A program made the position numbers and the translations under genes. Shown in pieces: positions 50,664-59,612 of a stretch of DNA of 64,000 nt. Below the pieces are notes generated by a model. It saw only the letters and a list, made by a program, of their open reading frames with translations, searched no databases and was not told the origin of the DNA. Numbering within the stretch: the first letter of the stretch is position 1; every line of letters starts with the position of its first letter. This stretch comes from Serinicoccus sediminis (GTDB taxonomy: Bacteria > Actinomycetota > Actinomycetes > Actinomycetales > Dermatophilaceae), in contig NZ_SDVA01000001.1 in assembly GCF_004153545.1 (NCBI RefSeq), forward strand, positions 372,001-436,000, given 5' to 3'.

Positions 50664-53600
50664 TCAGCCAGGCTGCTCGGTCAGGACGGCGTCGAGGTCG
50701 AAGCTGAGGTCGCGGGTGTTGCGGTAGTTCAGGTGCGTCTCCGCGGCCACCACGTTGGTCCCGTCGACCAGCAGGTCCACCGGCACCTCGATGACGAACG
50801 GGTCGGCCAGCGCCACGTCACGCCGCCGCGCGGACGGCGCATACGTGAAGTGGGTGACCTCACCCTCACGCATGTTCTGCCGACCCACCTCGACCCCGTT
50901 CACGTAGATCACCGCGCCGTCGTCGGCCACCGTGTCCAGCACCAACGACACCACCCGGTCAGCCCGCTCCACCTCGAACTCACGCACGAAGTACGCCGCC
51001 CGCGGCCGGTCCGTCGTCGGACCGTCCACGTCGATGTCCGTCGTCACCTCCGGGAACCCGAAGCCCAGCGGCGCCGCACCGGACTCCCACCCGGCCAGGT
51101 CACCACCGTCCTTCCACGCCGCCACCGGCGCGTCCGCACCGTAGTACCACGACCACGACGCGTCCCGCTCGATCACCGTCGACGTCACCGGCTCCACACT
51201 CTCGGACACCGTCACGTCCTCGGACACCGACACCTCGGCACCCTCGTCATCGGTCACCGTCAACGTCACCTCGTAGGTGCCGGCCGACGCATACGTGTGC
51301 GCCGCCGTCACCCCCTCACCGACACCACCGTCACCGAAGTCCCACACGTAGGACACGATCTCCCCGTCCTCGTCCACCGACGACGACGCATCCACCGACA
51401 CCTCCAACAGGTCGGAGACGACCGCGAAGCCGGCGCTGGGGGGCTGGTTGGGGGTCGAGGCACCGGCACCCAGCGTGGTGAGCTCGGCGTCGAGGTCGAA
51501 GCTGAGGTCGCGGGTGTTGCGGTAGTTCAGGTGCGTCTCCGCGGCCACCACGTTGGTCCCGTCGACCAGCAGGTCCACCGGCACCTCGATGACGAACGGG
51601 TCGGCCAGCGCCACGTCACGCCGCCGCGCGGACGGCGCATACGTGAAGTGGGTGACCTCACCCTCACGCATGTTCTGCCGACCCACCTCGACCCCGTTCA
51701 CGTAGATCACCGCGCCGTCGTCGGCCACCGTGTCCAGCACCAACGACACCACCCGGTCAGCCCGCTCCACCTCGAACTCACGCACGAAGTACGCCGCCCG
51801 CGGCCGGTCCGTCGTCGGACCGTCCACGTCGATGTCCGTCGTCACCTCCGGGAACCCGAAGCCCAGCGGCGCCGCACCGGACTCCCACCCGGCCAGGTCA
51901 CCACCGTCCTTCCACGCCGCCACCGGCGCGTCCGCACCGTAGTACCACGACCACGACGCGTCCCGCTCGATCACCGTCGACGTCACCGGCTCCACACTCT
52001 CGGACACCGTCACGTCCTCGGACACCGACACCTCGGCACCCTCGTCATCGGTCACCGTCAACGTCACCTCGTAGGTGCCGGCCGACGCATACGTGTGCGC
52101 CGCCGTCACCCCCTCACCGACACCACCGTCACCGAAGTCCCACACGTAGGACACGATCTCCCCGTCCTCGTCCACCGACGACGACGCATCCACCGACACC
52201 TCCAACAGGTCGGTGTCCGCGGTGAAGGCCGCGGTCGGCTCGATGTTGGGCTGGACTGCCACGGTGACGTCCTGCGTGGTCGTCGCCTCGCCGCCCCGGT
52301 CGTCGGTCACGGTGAGCGTCACCTCGTAGGTGCCGGCCTGGGCGTAGGTGTGCGTCGTCGTGACGCCTTCACCGGTCTCGCCGTCACCGAAGTCCCACGC
52401 GTAGCCGACGATCTCGCCGTCCTCGTCCGCGCTGGCGGACGCGTCCAGCGACACCGCCAGGTCGTCGGTCGAGGTCGTGAACTGTGCCGTCGGGTCGACG
52501 TTGGGCGGACCCTGCACGCTCACGCTCTGCGTGCTCGTCGCCTCGCCGCCGCGGTCGTCGGTCACGGTGAGCGTCACCTCGTAGGTGCCGTCCTCCGCGT
52601 AGGTGTGCGTCGTCGTGACGCCCTCACCGGTCTCGCCGTCACCGTAGTCCCACGCGTAGCCGACGATCTCGCCGTCCTCGTCCGCGCTGGCGGACGCGTC
52701 CAGCGACACCGCCAGGTCGTCGGTCGAGGCCGTGAACTCGGCGGTCGGGGCCGCATTCTGCGCCGTGCCCGCAGCGTAGTGCGCAGCCACCCTCGCCGCC
52801 GACAGCGGGGTCGAGTAGACGGCGGCCTCGTCGAGCGAACCCTGGAGGTAGCCGCTGCTGGCGCCCGACCAGACGCGGTCACCGCCGATGCGCCAGTAAC
52901 CGGTGTAGGCCTGGGCGTCCGTCTGCGGGTGGGTCCCGACGAGCTCGCCGTCGACGTAGAGCGCCATGCCGGCCGGCCCCTGGACACCGACCACGTGGTG
53001 CCACTGGCCGTCGTTGTAGGCGTCGGTGCTGGTGATGGTGTTCTCCGCACCGGTCCAGACCCCGAAGGTCAGGGTGCCGTTGTTGCGCATGTAGATGTGC
53101 CGGTCGTAACTGCTCGACAGGCCGGACGCAGCGTTGCCGAAGCCGATGAGCTTGCCTCCGCGGGTGCTCGTGGTGGAGAACCAGGTCTCGACGGAGAACT
53201 CCCCCGGGTCGTTGACCGCGGTGTCGGGGCTGCCGACGACCACGCCGTCGGAGCCGTTGAAGGAGGCTGCCCGCCCGGAGTTGTCGACGAGGGCACCGGC
53301 CTGGTCCTTGGTGACCCCGCCCTGGTAGACACCTGCGCGGTCAGACTGGCTGGAGTCCTGGGCGAAGGTGCCGCTGGTCTCGTCGAGCCGCCAGTAGAGG
53401 TCCGGCTCGTCGGCCATGACCGCCGCTCCGTAGAAGTCGGTCGGTAGCGGGACGCTGACCTCCACGTCCTGCGTGACCGTCGCGAAGCTGCCCTGGTCGT
53501 CCCGCACCCGGAGGGACACCTGGTAGGTGCCGGTGCGGTCGTAGGTGTGCTCGACCGTCGCGCCGGTGCTCGACGTCCCGTCGCCGAGGTTCCACGTGTA

Positions 53601-56012
53601 GGAGACGATCTGGCCGTCGTCGCTGGACGAGGAGCCGTCCAGGCTGACGGTCAGCCCGTCGGTCTGCGCCTCGATCCGCGGGACCGGTGCCGGGTTGCCG
53701 TCACCGGTCTCCAGGACCGTCGAGCTGGCGGACACGTTGCCCGCGGCGTCAGCAGCACGGACGAAGAAGCGGTTGGCTCCGCCCTTGGGCACGGTGAGCG
53801 ACGTGCCGCCGGTCGTGGCCACGGCGCGGTCGTCCCGGAGCACCTGGTATGCCGAGGTGCCGGAGACGCCGGACCAGGCCAGGGTCACGGTGCTGGAGGT
53901 CTGGCTCACGATGCGGAACGAGCCGGGCGTGGCCGGCGCCGTGGTGTCACGGGGGGCCCAGCGGGCGAACCCACCGAGCCACCGGGACCCCGAGGTGGTG
54001 AGACCACTCACGACGTCACCGCCGCCCCAGACCGTGCCGTCGTCGGCGATCTCGATGGCCCAGATCGCCGACCCCAGCCGGGTGCGGAACTCGGGCGTGA
54101 ACTCGGGGACGTAGTCGCCGGTGGAGGAGTCCCACTGCCCGATCCAGCCGATGGTGTCCGCCTGGTTCCACGAAGAGCCGACGTTGGACCACGTGTACGC
54201 GTCCTGGTAGACCCAGTTGTTGCAGTGACAGCCGGCGAACAGCTGGTCGCCCCGGATGTCGATGGCCTGGAAGTCGCCACCTCGCTTGGTGATGCTGCCC
54301 CCCAGCCGCTCGTAGGTGCTGGTGGAGAAGTCGAAGAGCGAGTGCTCGGAACCACCCACCCAGACACGGTCGCCGTGCTGGCGGATCGCGCGCTGGTAGT
54401 TCTTGTTCGCGTTGCTCCACGTGGGGTTCCAGACCACCGGGTCCAAGGCACCCGTGTCGCTCATCACCGCTGCCGCGCGGAACGCCGTCGACTGTCCGGA
54501 CTGGCTAAAGAATCCGGAGAAGTAGGCCCGCTCCCCGTCCTCGCTCGCGGAGACGTCGAGGACGGTGCCGTTGAACTCGGGGTTCCACGAGTTCGGGGTG
54601 CCGTTGTTGGCCGCGACGCGACCGGCGTTCCGGGCGAAGACGCGATTCCCGCCGTCTGCGCTGCTGAGGTGGGTGAAGCTGCCGCCGAGGTAGACGTACC
54701 CGTCAGCGCCGACGTCGACCGCCTCCACCCGGACGTTACCCGGGGATAGTCCATTCTCCAGACGCACTCCCCAGCTCGTCGACGACGCGCCGGTCGAGGG
54801 GTTCAGCGCGACCAGACCCTGGGCGGGTTGGCCATTGGCCGAGGTGAAGTCGCCGCCGACGAGGAGCTGGCCGTTGGGCAGGGCCGCCAGGGTACGCACC
54901 TGCTCGTTGAGCACGGGGGCGAAGCCCGGGATGAACTGCCCGGTGGTGGCGTTGAACGCCGCCAGGAACGGCCGCTCGACGCGGCCGGCGCCGTTGGCGT
55001 CCTGCTGCGCCCAGCGGAAGTTGCCGCCGACATACATGACATTGCCGATCTGCTCGAACGCCTGCACCTCGACGTTGCCCTCGGTGCCGGTGCTACCGGC
55101 GAGGCCCGCGACCCCCCACGGGTTGACGAGGGCCGTTGAGGACGCGGAGGGCGAGCGTTCGATCGTGGCCGTGCCGCTGTCGCCGATGGGGGCGAAGGGG
55201 GCTTCGAGGGTGGTCAGGCGCGGCCGGATGTAGATCTCGGCGTAGGGCAGAGCGTTGCCGGCCCCGTCGGCGCTCGACCAGAGGTAGGTCGCGTCGTTGT
55301 TCTGGCCCGCCACCTGAGAGCCGTAGGCAAAGCCCCAGTTGTAGCTCTGGGCGGCAAGAATGGCTCCAGTGACGTAGTTCAGCCCCGAGCCACTCCCGAA
55401 CCCCAGGGTCTGACCACCCGTGCCGGCGACACCACCGACGTTCCACCGGGACAGCCGGTGCTCGGCGCCCATGCTCCAGACCCAGCGGTCACGGTTGGCG
55501 AACTGGAAGCGCACCTCCTGCCACGTGCTGCCGTCGCTGCTCGAGGCGCGACGGACCCGGATGTCGTCCTGCATCTGGTCGACCCGACCGTCGATGAGCT
55601 TGTCGATCGTCTCGGAGCCCAGCTGCACGCCCCGGGTGAGGGGCGGCTGCGTCTGACGGAGCTCGGACACGTCCCCCTTGCCGTCGTAGGACGTGGTCCA
55701 CTGCTGACGCCCGCTGCCGACCCGGACCCAGCCACCGCCGTCGGTGGTCATGTCGCACCAGAACTGCTCGGGCGCGGTCATCTCCGGGGTCAGCAGCCAG
55801 TAGGAGCCGTCCGGCGAGTCAGGGTTGAGCTGCTTGATCTCCCAGCAGGAGACCGCCGCGGTCTCCGACGTCAGCCCCGAGTAGCGGGACGGGTCGAGGT
55901 CGTCCTCCGCCGCCCGTGCCGGTGCCGCGGGCACGAGGCCCCCCATGACCAGCGCCATGGCGAGGACGCCGGTCAGCCAGCTAAAAACACGTGTGCTCTG
56001 GACCCTAGTCAT
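50664..56012 (-). CDS. Giant secreted multidomain PKD/LamG protein
   Basis: 1782 residues. Signal peptide (1-35, cleaved after ARA). Fibrinogen-like domain (about 40-275, SCWEIKQLNPDSPDGSYWL and CDMTTDGGGWVRVG). Beta-propeller-like repeats (about 300-690). Fibronectin type III (about 690-771). PKD1 (about 776-856). LamG (about 861-1081). PKD2-4 (about 1089-1340). A beta-sandwich module, PKD5, and a second copy of the module to the end. PKD repeats show W-FGDG-x-HTY-GTYEVTLTVTD. No LPXTG or membrane anchor, so released or held by its binding domains. It converges with the polysaccharide operon (stops adjacent) and is probably an adhesin or matrix protein. Confidence 0.85.
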   Translation of the reverse strand: MTRVQSTRVFSWLTGVLAMALVMGGLVPAAPARAAEDDLDPSRYSGLTSETAAVSCWEIKQLNPDSPDGSYWLLTPEMTAPEQFWCDMTTDGGGWVRVGSGRQQWTTSYDGKGDVSELRQTQPPLTRGVQLGSETIDKLIDGRVDQMQDDIRVRRASSSDGSTWQEVRFQFANRDRWVWSMGAEHRLSRWNVGGVAGTGGQTLGFGSGSGLNYVTGAILAAQSYNWGFAYGSQVAGQNNDATYLWSSADGAGNALPYAEIYIRPRLTTLEAPFAPIGDSGTATIERSPSASSTALVNPWGVAGLAGSTGTEGNVEVQAFEQIGNVMYVGGNFRWAQQDANGAGRVERPFLAAFNATTGQFIPGFAPVLNEQVRTLAALPNGQLLVGGDFTSANGQPAQGLVALNPSTGASSTSWGVRLENGLSPGNVRVEAVDVGADGYVYLGGSFTHLSSADGGNRVFARNAGRVAANNGTPNSWNPEFNGTVLDVSASEDGERAYFSGFFSQSGQSTAFRAAAVMSDTGALDPVVWNPTWSNANKNYQRAIRQHGDRVWVGGSEHSLFDFSTSTYERLGGSITKRGGDFQAIDIRGDQLFAGCHCNNWVYQDAYTWSNVGSSWNQADTIGWIGQWDSSTGDYVPEFTPEFRTRLGSAIWAIEIADDGTVWGGGDVVSGLTTSGSRWLGGFARWAPRDTTAPATPGSFRIVSQTSSTVTLAWSGVSGTSAYQVLRDDRAVATTGGTSLTVPKGGANRFFVRAADAAGNVSASSTVLETGDGNPAPVPRIEAQTDGLTVSLDGSSSSDDGQIVSYTWNLGDGTSSTGATVEHTYDRTGTYQVSLRVRDDQGSFATVTQDVEVSVPLPTDFYGAAVMADEPDLYWRLDETSGTFAQDSSQSDRAGVYQGGVTKDQAGALVDNSGRAASFNGSDGVVVGSPDTAVNDPGEFSVETWFSTTSTRGGKLIGFGNAASGLSSSYDRHIYMRNNGTLTFGVWTGAENTITSTDAYNDGQWHHVVGVQGPAGMALYVDGELVGTHPQTDAQAYTGYWRIGGDRVWSGASSGYLQGSLDEAAVYSTPLSAARVAAHYAAGTAQNAAPTAEFTASTDDLAVSLDASASADEDGEIVGYAWDYGDGETGEGVTTTHTYAEDGTYEVTLTVTDDRGGEATSTQSVSVQGPPNVDPTAQFTTSTDDLAVSLDASASADEDGEIVGYAWDFGDGETGEGVTTTHTYAQAGTYEVTLTVTDDRGGEATTTQDVTVAVQPNIEPTAAFTADTDLLEVSVDASSSVDEDGEIVSYVWDFGDGGVGEGVTAAHTYASAGTYEVTLTVTDDEGAEVSVSEDVTVSESVEPVTSTVIERDASWSWYYGADAPVAAWKDGGDLAGWESGAAPLGFGFPEVTTDIDVDGPTTDRPRAAYFVREFEVERADRVVSLVLDTVADDGAVIYVNGVEVGRQNMREGEVTHFTYAPSARRRDVALADPFVIEVPVDLLVDGTNVVAAETHLNYRNTRDLSFDLDAELTTLGAGASTPNQPPSAGFAVVSDLLEVSVDASSSVDEDGEIVSYVWDFGDGGVGEGVTAAHTYASAGTYEVTLTVTDDEGAEVSVSEDVTVSESVEPVTSTVIERDASWSWYYGADAPVAAWKDGGDLAGWESGAAPLGFGFPEVTTDIDVDGPTTDRPRAAYFVREFEVERADRVVSLVLDTVADDGAVIYVNGVEVGRQNMREGEVTHFTYAPSARRRDVALADPFVIEVPVDLLVDGTNVVAAETHLNYRNTRDLSFDLDAVLTEQPG
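50689..51415 (-). repeat. Long exact repeat, copy 2 in protein order (727 bp)
   Basis: Base-for-base identical by eye to 51487-52213; the copies are offset by 798 bp, exactly 266 codons, so the frame is kept. It codes for PKD plus the module beginning ERDASWSWYYGADAPVAAW and ending HLNYRNTRDLSFDLDA (about residues 1533-1775). Absence of even silent differences implies a very recent duplication or ongoing gene conversion. Confidence 0.95.
51487..52213 (-). repeat. Long exact repeat, copy 1 in protein order (727 bp)
   Basis: Partner of 50689-51415, coding for about residues 1267-1509 of the giant protein. Divergence begins abruptly on both sides, inside the PKD start and the last strand of the module. 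Confidence 0.95.
52272..52737 (-). repeat. Pair of near-identical PKD-coding units
   Basis: Two 211-bp units at 52272-52482 and 52527-52737, offset 255 bp (85 codons), differ at only about ten positions. They code for PKD3 and PKD2. Older than the exact 727-bp pair, they show that this gene grows by tandem duplication. Confidence 0.85.
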
Positions 56013-56234
56013 GCTCAGGGTTCTCCCTCTCCGCCCTGTGAGCGGCCTGCGGTCACACCACTTCCCTCAGCTACTCGCGGGTCGGACCCCCGGCAACCGG
56101 CCTGCTGGCATGCCTGAATGTTCGGTAAAAAGAGAGTAAAGCCATGATCCGTGGTAGAGCAAGGCCTCAGCCACCCCAATTCCTCGCGTCCCCTGACAGG
56201 GGCGGCCGCGATCTACCGGGCCAGGACACACGAC

Positions 56235-56268
56235 AGCCACTCCGGCCACCAGGGTGGCGGGAGTGGCT
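56235..56268 (-). terminator. Hairpin downstream of the LamG-like gene
   Basis: AGCCACTCCgGCCAC pairs with GTGGCgGGAGTGGCT around a five-base loop, with one internal mismatch. It lies 11 bp past the stop at 56279 on the minus strand and lacks a U-run. The remaining 56013-56234 is the promoter region of the giant gene, which includes an AT-rich stretch near 56120-56140. Confidence 0.65.
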
Positions 56269-56278
56269 GCAGCGCGGC

Positions 56279-57079
56279 TCAGGACCTGATGTCGAGGAAC
56301 GGGCCGCTGATGACCCCGTTGAACTGGTCGGTGGCCGACCGGATGACCGAGCCGTCCGCAGCGAGCTTGCCGCCCACCGAGAGCGGGGTCTGCGTCTTGG
56401 GCCAGCGCAGGGTGCCGATGGACCCGGAGGCCCGGTTCGTCGTGACCCGGTCACCACCCGTCAGGTGCTCGGTGACGCGCAGGCTGACCGTGGACCCGTC
56501 TCGTGAGCACACCGCGGAGTACCACCGGTGCCAGTAGACCGGGACCGTCGACCGCACGGTCACCGCCCCGCCGTCACCCTCGATGCGGCAGGCGACGCGT
56601 CCGCCGTCGACCTCGATCTTGTACTGCGCCGGGTCAGAGGCGAGGCCCCGCTGGATGAGGTTGTCGCCGTTGTCCGTCCTCGTGCCCGAGGACCACTGGT
56701 CCTTGGTGAACGACGCCCCGAAGCTGAAGTCCCTCGACCCCGGTGCGAGCGGGTCGCCCGAGGATGCGCGGTGCTTCACCCGGAGGACGGCACGCGGCGC
56801 GTACCACCCGGACGCGGGGGCCGGCAGGTCCACAGCCGCTTGACCCCAGCGGTCACGGGAGACGGTGGCTGACGCACCGTAGACCGAGACGACGTCGGTC
56901 GTGACGGGGAGCCCACCGGTGTTGACCAGGGAGGTGAGCCGCGCGCCGTCGCTCGGGTAGCCGGAGGGTTGCAGCGCCACCTCGGACCCCGAGGGCGCCT
57001 CCACGGCGGCGACTCCGGTAGCCGTGCTGACCAGGGCGAGGATCGCGGCGGACACGGAAAGGGTACGACGAGCCTTCAC
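56279..57079 (-). CDS. Secreted LamG/concanavalin-like protein
   Basis: 266 residues from GTG 57079, which has AGGAG 6 nt upstream; upstream ATGs lack a good site. Signal peptide (about 1-25, ending GVAAV) and a single beta-sandwich of about 220 residues: DFSFGASFTKDQWSSG, NLIQRGLASDPAQYKIEV, two Cys, WYSAVCSRDGSTVSLRV and PLSVGGKLAADG, ending in FNGVISGPFLDIRS. This is the laminin-G/concanavalin layout for carbohydrate binding. It lies upstream of the giant PKD/LamG gene on the same strand and may work with it at the surface. Confidence 0.75.
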   Translation of the reverse strand: MKARRTLSVSAAILALVSTATGVAAVEAPSGSEVALQPSGYPSDGARLTSLVNTGGLPVTTDVVSVYGASATVSRDRWGQAAVDLPAPASGWYAPRAVLRVKHRASSGDPLAPGSRDFSFGASFTKDQWSSGTRTDNGDNLIQRGLASDPAQYKIEVDGGRVACRIEGDGGAVTVRSTVPVYWHRWYSAVCSRDGSTVSLRVTEHLTGGDRVTTNRASGSIGTLRWPKTQTPLSVGGKLAADGSVIRSATDQFNGVISGPFLDIRS

Positions 57080-57152
57080 GTTGGCTCCTCTCATCGTCGG
57101 GACGCGCAGCACAGTAGAGCACGAGGCGTCCCCACGCATGGTCGAACCGCCG

Positions 57153-58394
57153 TCACCCTCGCTGGTCGGTCACCCACATCCCGGTCAGGCCACGGAAGTG
57201 GGAGATGAACTTCTCGTGCTCGTGCGTCGGGTAGTGGCCGCGGACCGTGTCCACCAGGAGCCGGTCGAAGTCCTCCGAGGCCACCCACTCCAGCACCCGC
57301 TCCGGCAGGTGCGGCAGGTGCTTGTCGCACCACTCCCAGTAGTGGTCGGTCTCGAACTCGGCGTCGGCCAGCTCGCGGTAGGCCTGCATCTTCTCGACGT
57401 AGGTGCGGTCCGGGTCGTCCCCGATCGCGAAGTAGTCCCGGGGGTTGCGGACACCGATCGCCGACTTGCGCCCGGTGATCAGGCAGTAGGCCGACCACCG
57501 GACCAGCGCGGTGATGGCCCAGGGGAAGTAGTAGTGCAGCGAGGTGATGGCCACGTCCGGGCAGGCGTTGGCGTAGTCGATGGGGTAGACCTCGTCGCCG
57601 GCGACGAGCATCTCCGCGGAGTTGAACTCCCACCCGAAGAAGGCGTTGACGACCTTGCTCACCGTCTCGGCCTCCCACCCGGCCTGCGGCGAGAGGAAGT
57701 CGTGGGTGACGGCATACCGGTTGTGCATCGGCTCGTCGGGGCGGAAGTCCATGACCATGGTCTCCGGGCCGATGGTCAGCGCCCGGGCGAACTTGTCGTA
57801 GTCGACCGTCGCCTGCAGGTGCATGAGCATGTTGCCGGACTCGTCGTAGGCCTGGTGCAGGCCCTCGACGTCCTTGACCTTGGAGACGCCGCGCCAGCCG
57901 CCGCCGTCGAAGGGCTTCATGAAGAGCGGGTAGCCGATGTCGGCGGCGATGGTCTCCAGGTCGAACGGGTCGTTGTACTTCGCCGAGGTGTAGGCCCAGC
58001 GCACGTTGTCGACCGGGTTCTTGTAGGGCACCAGCACGGTCTTGGGGATCTTCATCCCGAGCCGCAGCATGGCGACGTAGGCGCTGTGCTTCTCCATCGA
58101 CTGGAAGGTGAAGGGGCTGTTGAGCAGGTAGGTGTCGTTCATCAGCGCGGCCTTCTTCAGCCACTCACGGGGGTGGTAGTACCAGTAGGCGAGCCGGTCG
58201 ATGACCAGGCCGTGGCGCACCGGGTCGGTGAGGTCGAACGGGTGGATGCGGACCCGTTCGCTGCTGATCGCGTGGGTCGCACCGCCCGCCTCCACGGGCC
58301 CCACCAGCGACATGACGGACTCGAAGGCCCTGGGCCAATCCTCCTCAGCGCCGAGGAGCAGACCGATCAGGTGGGAGTGCACGTCGTTGGCCAT
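57153..58394 (-). CDS. ATP-grasp-like protein of unknown function
   Basis: 413 residues, no signal or membrane segment. MKIPKTVLVPYK, then DIGYPLFMKPFDGGGWRGVSKV is the ATP-grasp phosphate-binding loop (K...GG), and FFGWEFNSAEMLVAGDEVYPIDYANACPD resembles the C-terminal metal-binding strand (E...D/N), although the final residues are D-A-N rather than E-N. The family is conserved in actinobacteria without a known reaction; carboxylate-amine ligation is the family chemistry. It lies near an esterase (60102) that often keeps such company. A leaderless promoter precedes it. Confidence 0.7.
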   Translation of the reverse strand: MANDVHSHLIGLLLGAEEDWPRAFESVMSLVGPVEAGGATHAISSERVRIHPFDLTDPVRHGLVIDRLAYWYYHPREWLKKAALMNDTYLLNSPFTFQSMEKHSAYVAMLRLGMKIPKTVLVPYKNPVDNVRWAYTSAKYNDPFDLETIAADIGYPLFMKPFDGGGWRGVSKVKDVEGLHQAYDESGNMLMHLQATVDYDKFARALTIGPETMVMDFRPDEPMHNRYAVTHDFLSPQAGWEAETVSKVVNAFFGWEFNSAEMLVAGDEVYPIDYANACPDVAITSLHYYFPWAITALVRWSAYCLITGRKSAIGVRNPRDYFAIGDDPDRTYVEKMQAYRELADAEFETDHYWEWCDKHLPHLPERVLEWVASEDFDRLLVDTVRGHYPTHEHEKFISHFRGLTGMWVTDQRG

Positions 58395-58401
58395 GGGCGG
58401 A

Positions 58402-58430
58402 ACGTTAGCGCCTCCGCGCCCCGGCGTCAG
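58402..58430 (-). promoter_or_regulatory. Putative leaderless promoter of the ATP-grasp gene
   Basis: On the minus strand CTGACG (58430-58425), 17 nt spacer, TAACGT (58407-58402), then 7 nt to the ATG at 58394. The transcript would begin at or next to the start codon, with no ribosome site. Confidence 0.5.
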
Positions 58431-58465
58431 GGTGCCGGGGCGGCCGAGTCGGGCAGCAGATCATT

Positions 58466-58479
58466 TAAGTGTTGACTTA
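58466..58479. promoter_or_regulatory. Operator-like palindrome upstream of the ArsR-type gene
   Basis: TAAGT-GTTG-ACTTA, a perfect five-base inverted repeat in an AT-rich island otherwise absent here, 28 bp before the regulator start; a TTGACT -35-like hexamer overlaps its right half. Typical of autoregulation by ArsR-type repressors. Confidence 0.6.
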
Positions 58480-58507
58480 TACGTGAGCGTACTGCCACGC
58501 TGTCTTC

Positions 58508-58894
58508 ATGACCGCACTCGACGTCCTGGGCGACCCCGTGCGCCGCAGGCTGCTGGAGCACCTGGCTCTCGCCGGCGAGCTCTCCGCCGGCGGTCTGGTC
58601 ACCCTGGTGCAGGAGGACTTCGCGGTCAGCCAGCCGGCCGTCTCCCAGCACCTGCGCGTCCTGCGCGAGAGCGGGGTCGTCAGCGCGCGCGCCGAGGGGC
58701 GCCGACGCGTCTACCGGCTGGAGGCCGCGCCCCTGGCCGAGGCGGAGCGCTGGCTCGCCGAGCTGCGCGGCTTCTGGTCGCAGCGGCTCGACGCACTGGA
58801 GACCGAGGTGGTCCGCGGGCGCCTGTCGCGCCGCGCGGACGACCGCACGGACGAGGCGGACACCGCCGATCACACGACACGGAGGATGGCATGA
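58508..58894 (+). CDS. ArsR-family winged-helix repressor
   Basis: 128 residues. LDVLGDPVRRRLLEHLALAGELSAGGL, then the recognition helix VSQPAVSQHLRVLRESGVV and the wing ARAEGRRRVYRLE. Metal-site cysteines are absent, so it belongs to the group of ArsR regulators paired with an SRPBCC/AHSA1 gene. It should repress its own operon through the palindrome at 58466. ATGA overlap with the next gene. Confidence 0.92.
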   Translation: MTALDVLGDPVRRRLLEHLALAGELSAGGLVTLVQEDFAVSQPAVSQHLRVLRESGVVSARAEGRRRVYRLEAAPLAEAERWLAELRGFWSQRLDALETEVVRGRLSRRADDRTDEADTADHTTRRMA

Positions 58895-59538
58895 AGGACC
58901 TGCTGCAAGAGCTGCGACTGGTGGACCGGTCGGTGGGCGAGGGCACGGTCCCCGCGGGGCCGGCGCAGGTGGTGACCCTCTCCCGCCGCTATGCCGCGAC
59001 GCCGGCCGAGCTGTGGGACGCGCTCACCCAGCCCGAGCGCCTGGCGCGATGGTTCCTCCCCGTCGAGGGTGAGCTGGTCCTGGGGGGCCGGTATGCCTTC
59101 ACCGGCAACGCCGGAGGTGTCATCCGGGAGTGCGAGCCGCGCCGCCGCCTGCTGGTGACCTGGGAGATGGGCCCCACGGGTCCCGAGGACGCCTCGCTCG
59201 TCGAGGTCCTGCTGGACGACGCCGGTGACGGGTCCGCGGGCACCGTGCTCACCCTCACCCACCGTGCGCAGACCCCGCCCGAGATGTGGGACCAGTTCGG
59301 CCCCGGCGCCGTCGGCGTCGGCTGGGACGGCGCGCTGCTCGGGCTGTCGCTCCACCTGGCGGGAGGCCCGCTGCCCACGACCGAGGACCTGGACCGGGAT
59401 CCGGCCGTCCGTGAGTTCAACGCCGCAGCCGCGCAGGCGTGGGGCGAGGCCCAGCTCGCGGCCGGCACCGACCCCGAGGTGGTCGAGGCCAACGTCGCCG
59501 CGACGACCGGCTTCTACGTGCCGCGGCAGGACGACTGA
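58891..59538 (+). CDS. SRPBCC (AHSA1-like) domain protein
   Basis: 215 residues. LSRRYAATPAELWDALTQPERLARWFLPVEG is the classic opening of activator-of-Hsp90-homologue/START-like proteins, followed by GGRYAFTGNAGGVIRE and LLVTWEMG. A C-terminal tail after about 160 residues is unassigned. It likely binds a small hydrophobic ligand in the cytoplasm. The pairing with an ArsR regulator is common in actinobacteria and usually auto-regulated. Confidence 0.9.
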   Translation: MKDLLQELRLVDRSVGEGTVPAGPAQVVTLSRRYAATPAELWDALTQPERLARWFLPVEGELVLGGRYAFTGNAGGVIRECEPRRRLLVTWEMGPTGPEDASLVEVLLDDAGDGSAGTVLTLTHRAQTPPEMWDQFGPGAVGVGWDGALLGLSLHLAGGPLPTTEDLDRDPAVREFNAAAAQAWGEAQLAAGTDPEVVEANVAATTGFYVPRQDD

Positions 59539-59612
59539 GAGGCCGGCATACCCCTCCCCGGTCGAGCTGGGGTCCTCATCGAGTCGTGCCGACGGTGTCG
59601 GAGAATGGGTCG

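Noticed and set aside
50689-52737. Repeats considered as a CRISPR array
   Set aside because: Units are 211-727 bp, in frame and coding for PKD modules; no short direct repeats with unique spacers and no cas genes.
50733-53447. 904-codon open frame on the plus strand opposite the giant PKD protein
   Set aside because: Composed almost only of Arg, His, Val, Gly and Leu, mirrors the repeats of the minus-strand gene, and has no ribosome site. It is the usual antisense frame of high-GC coding DNA.
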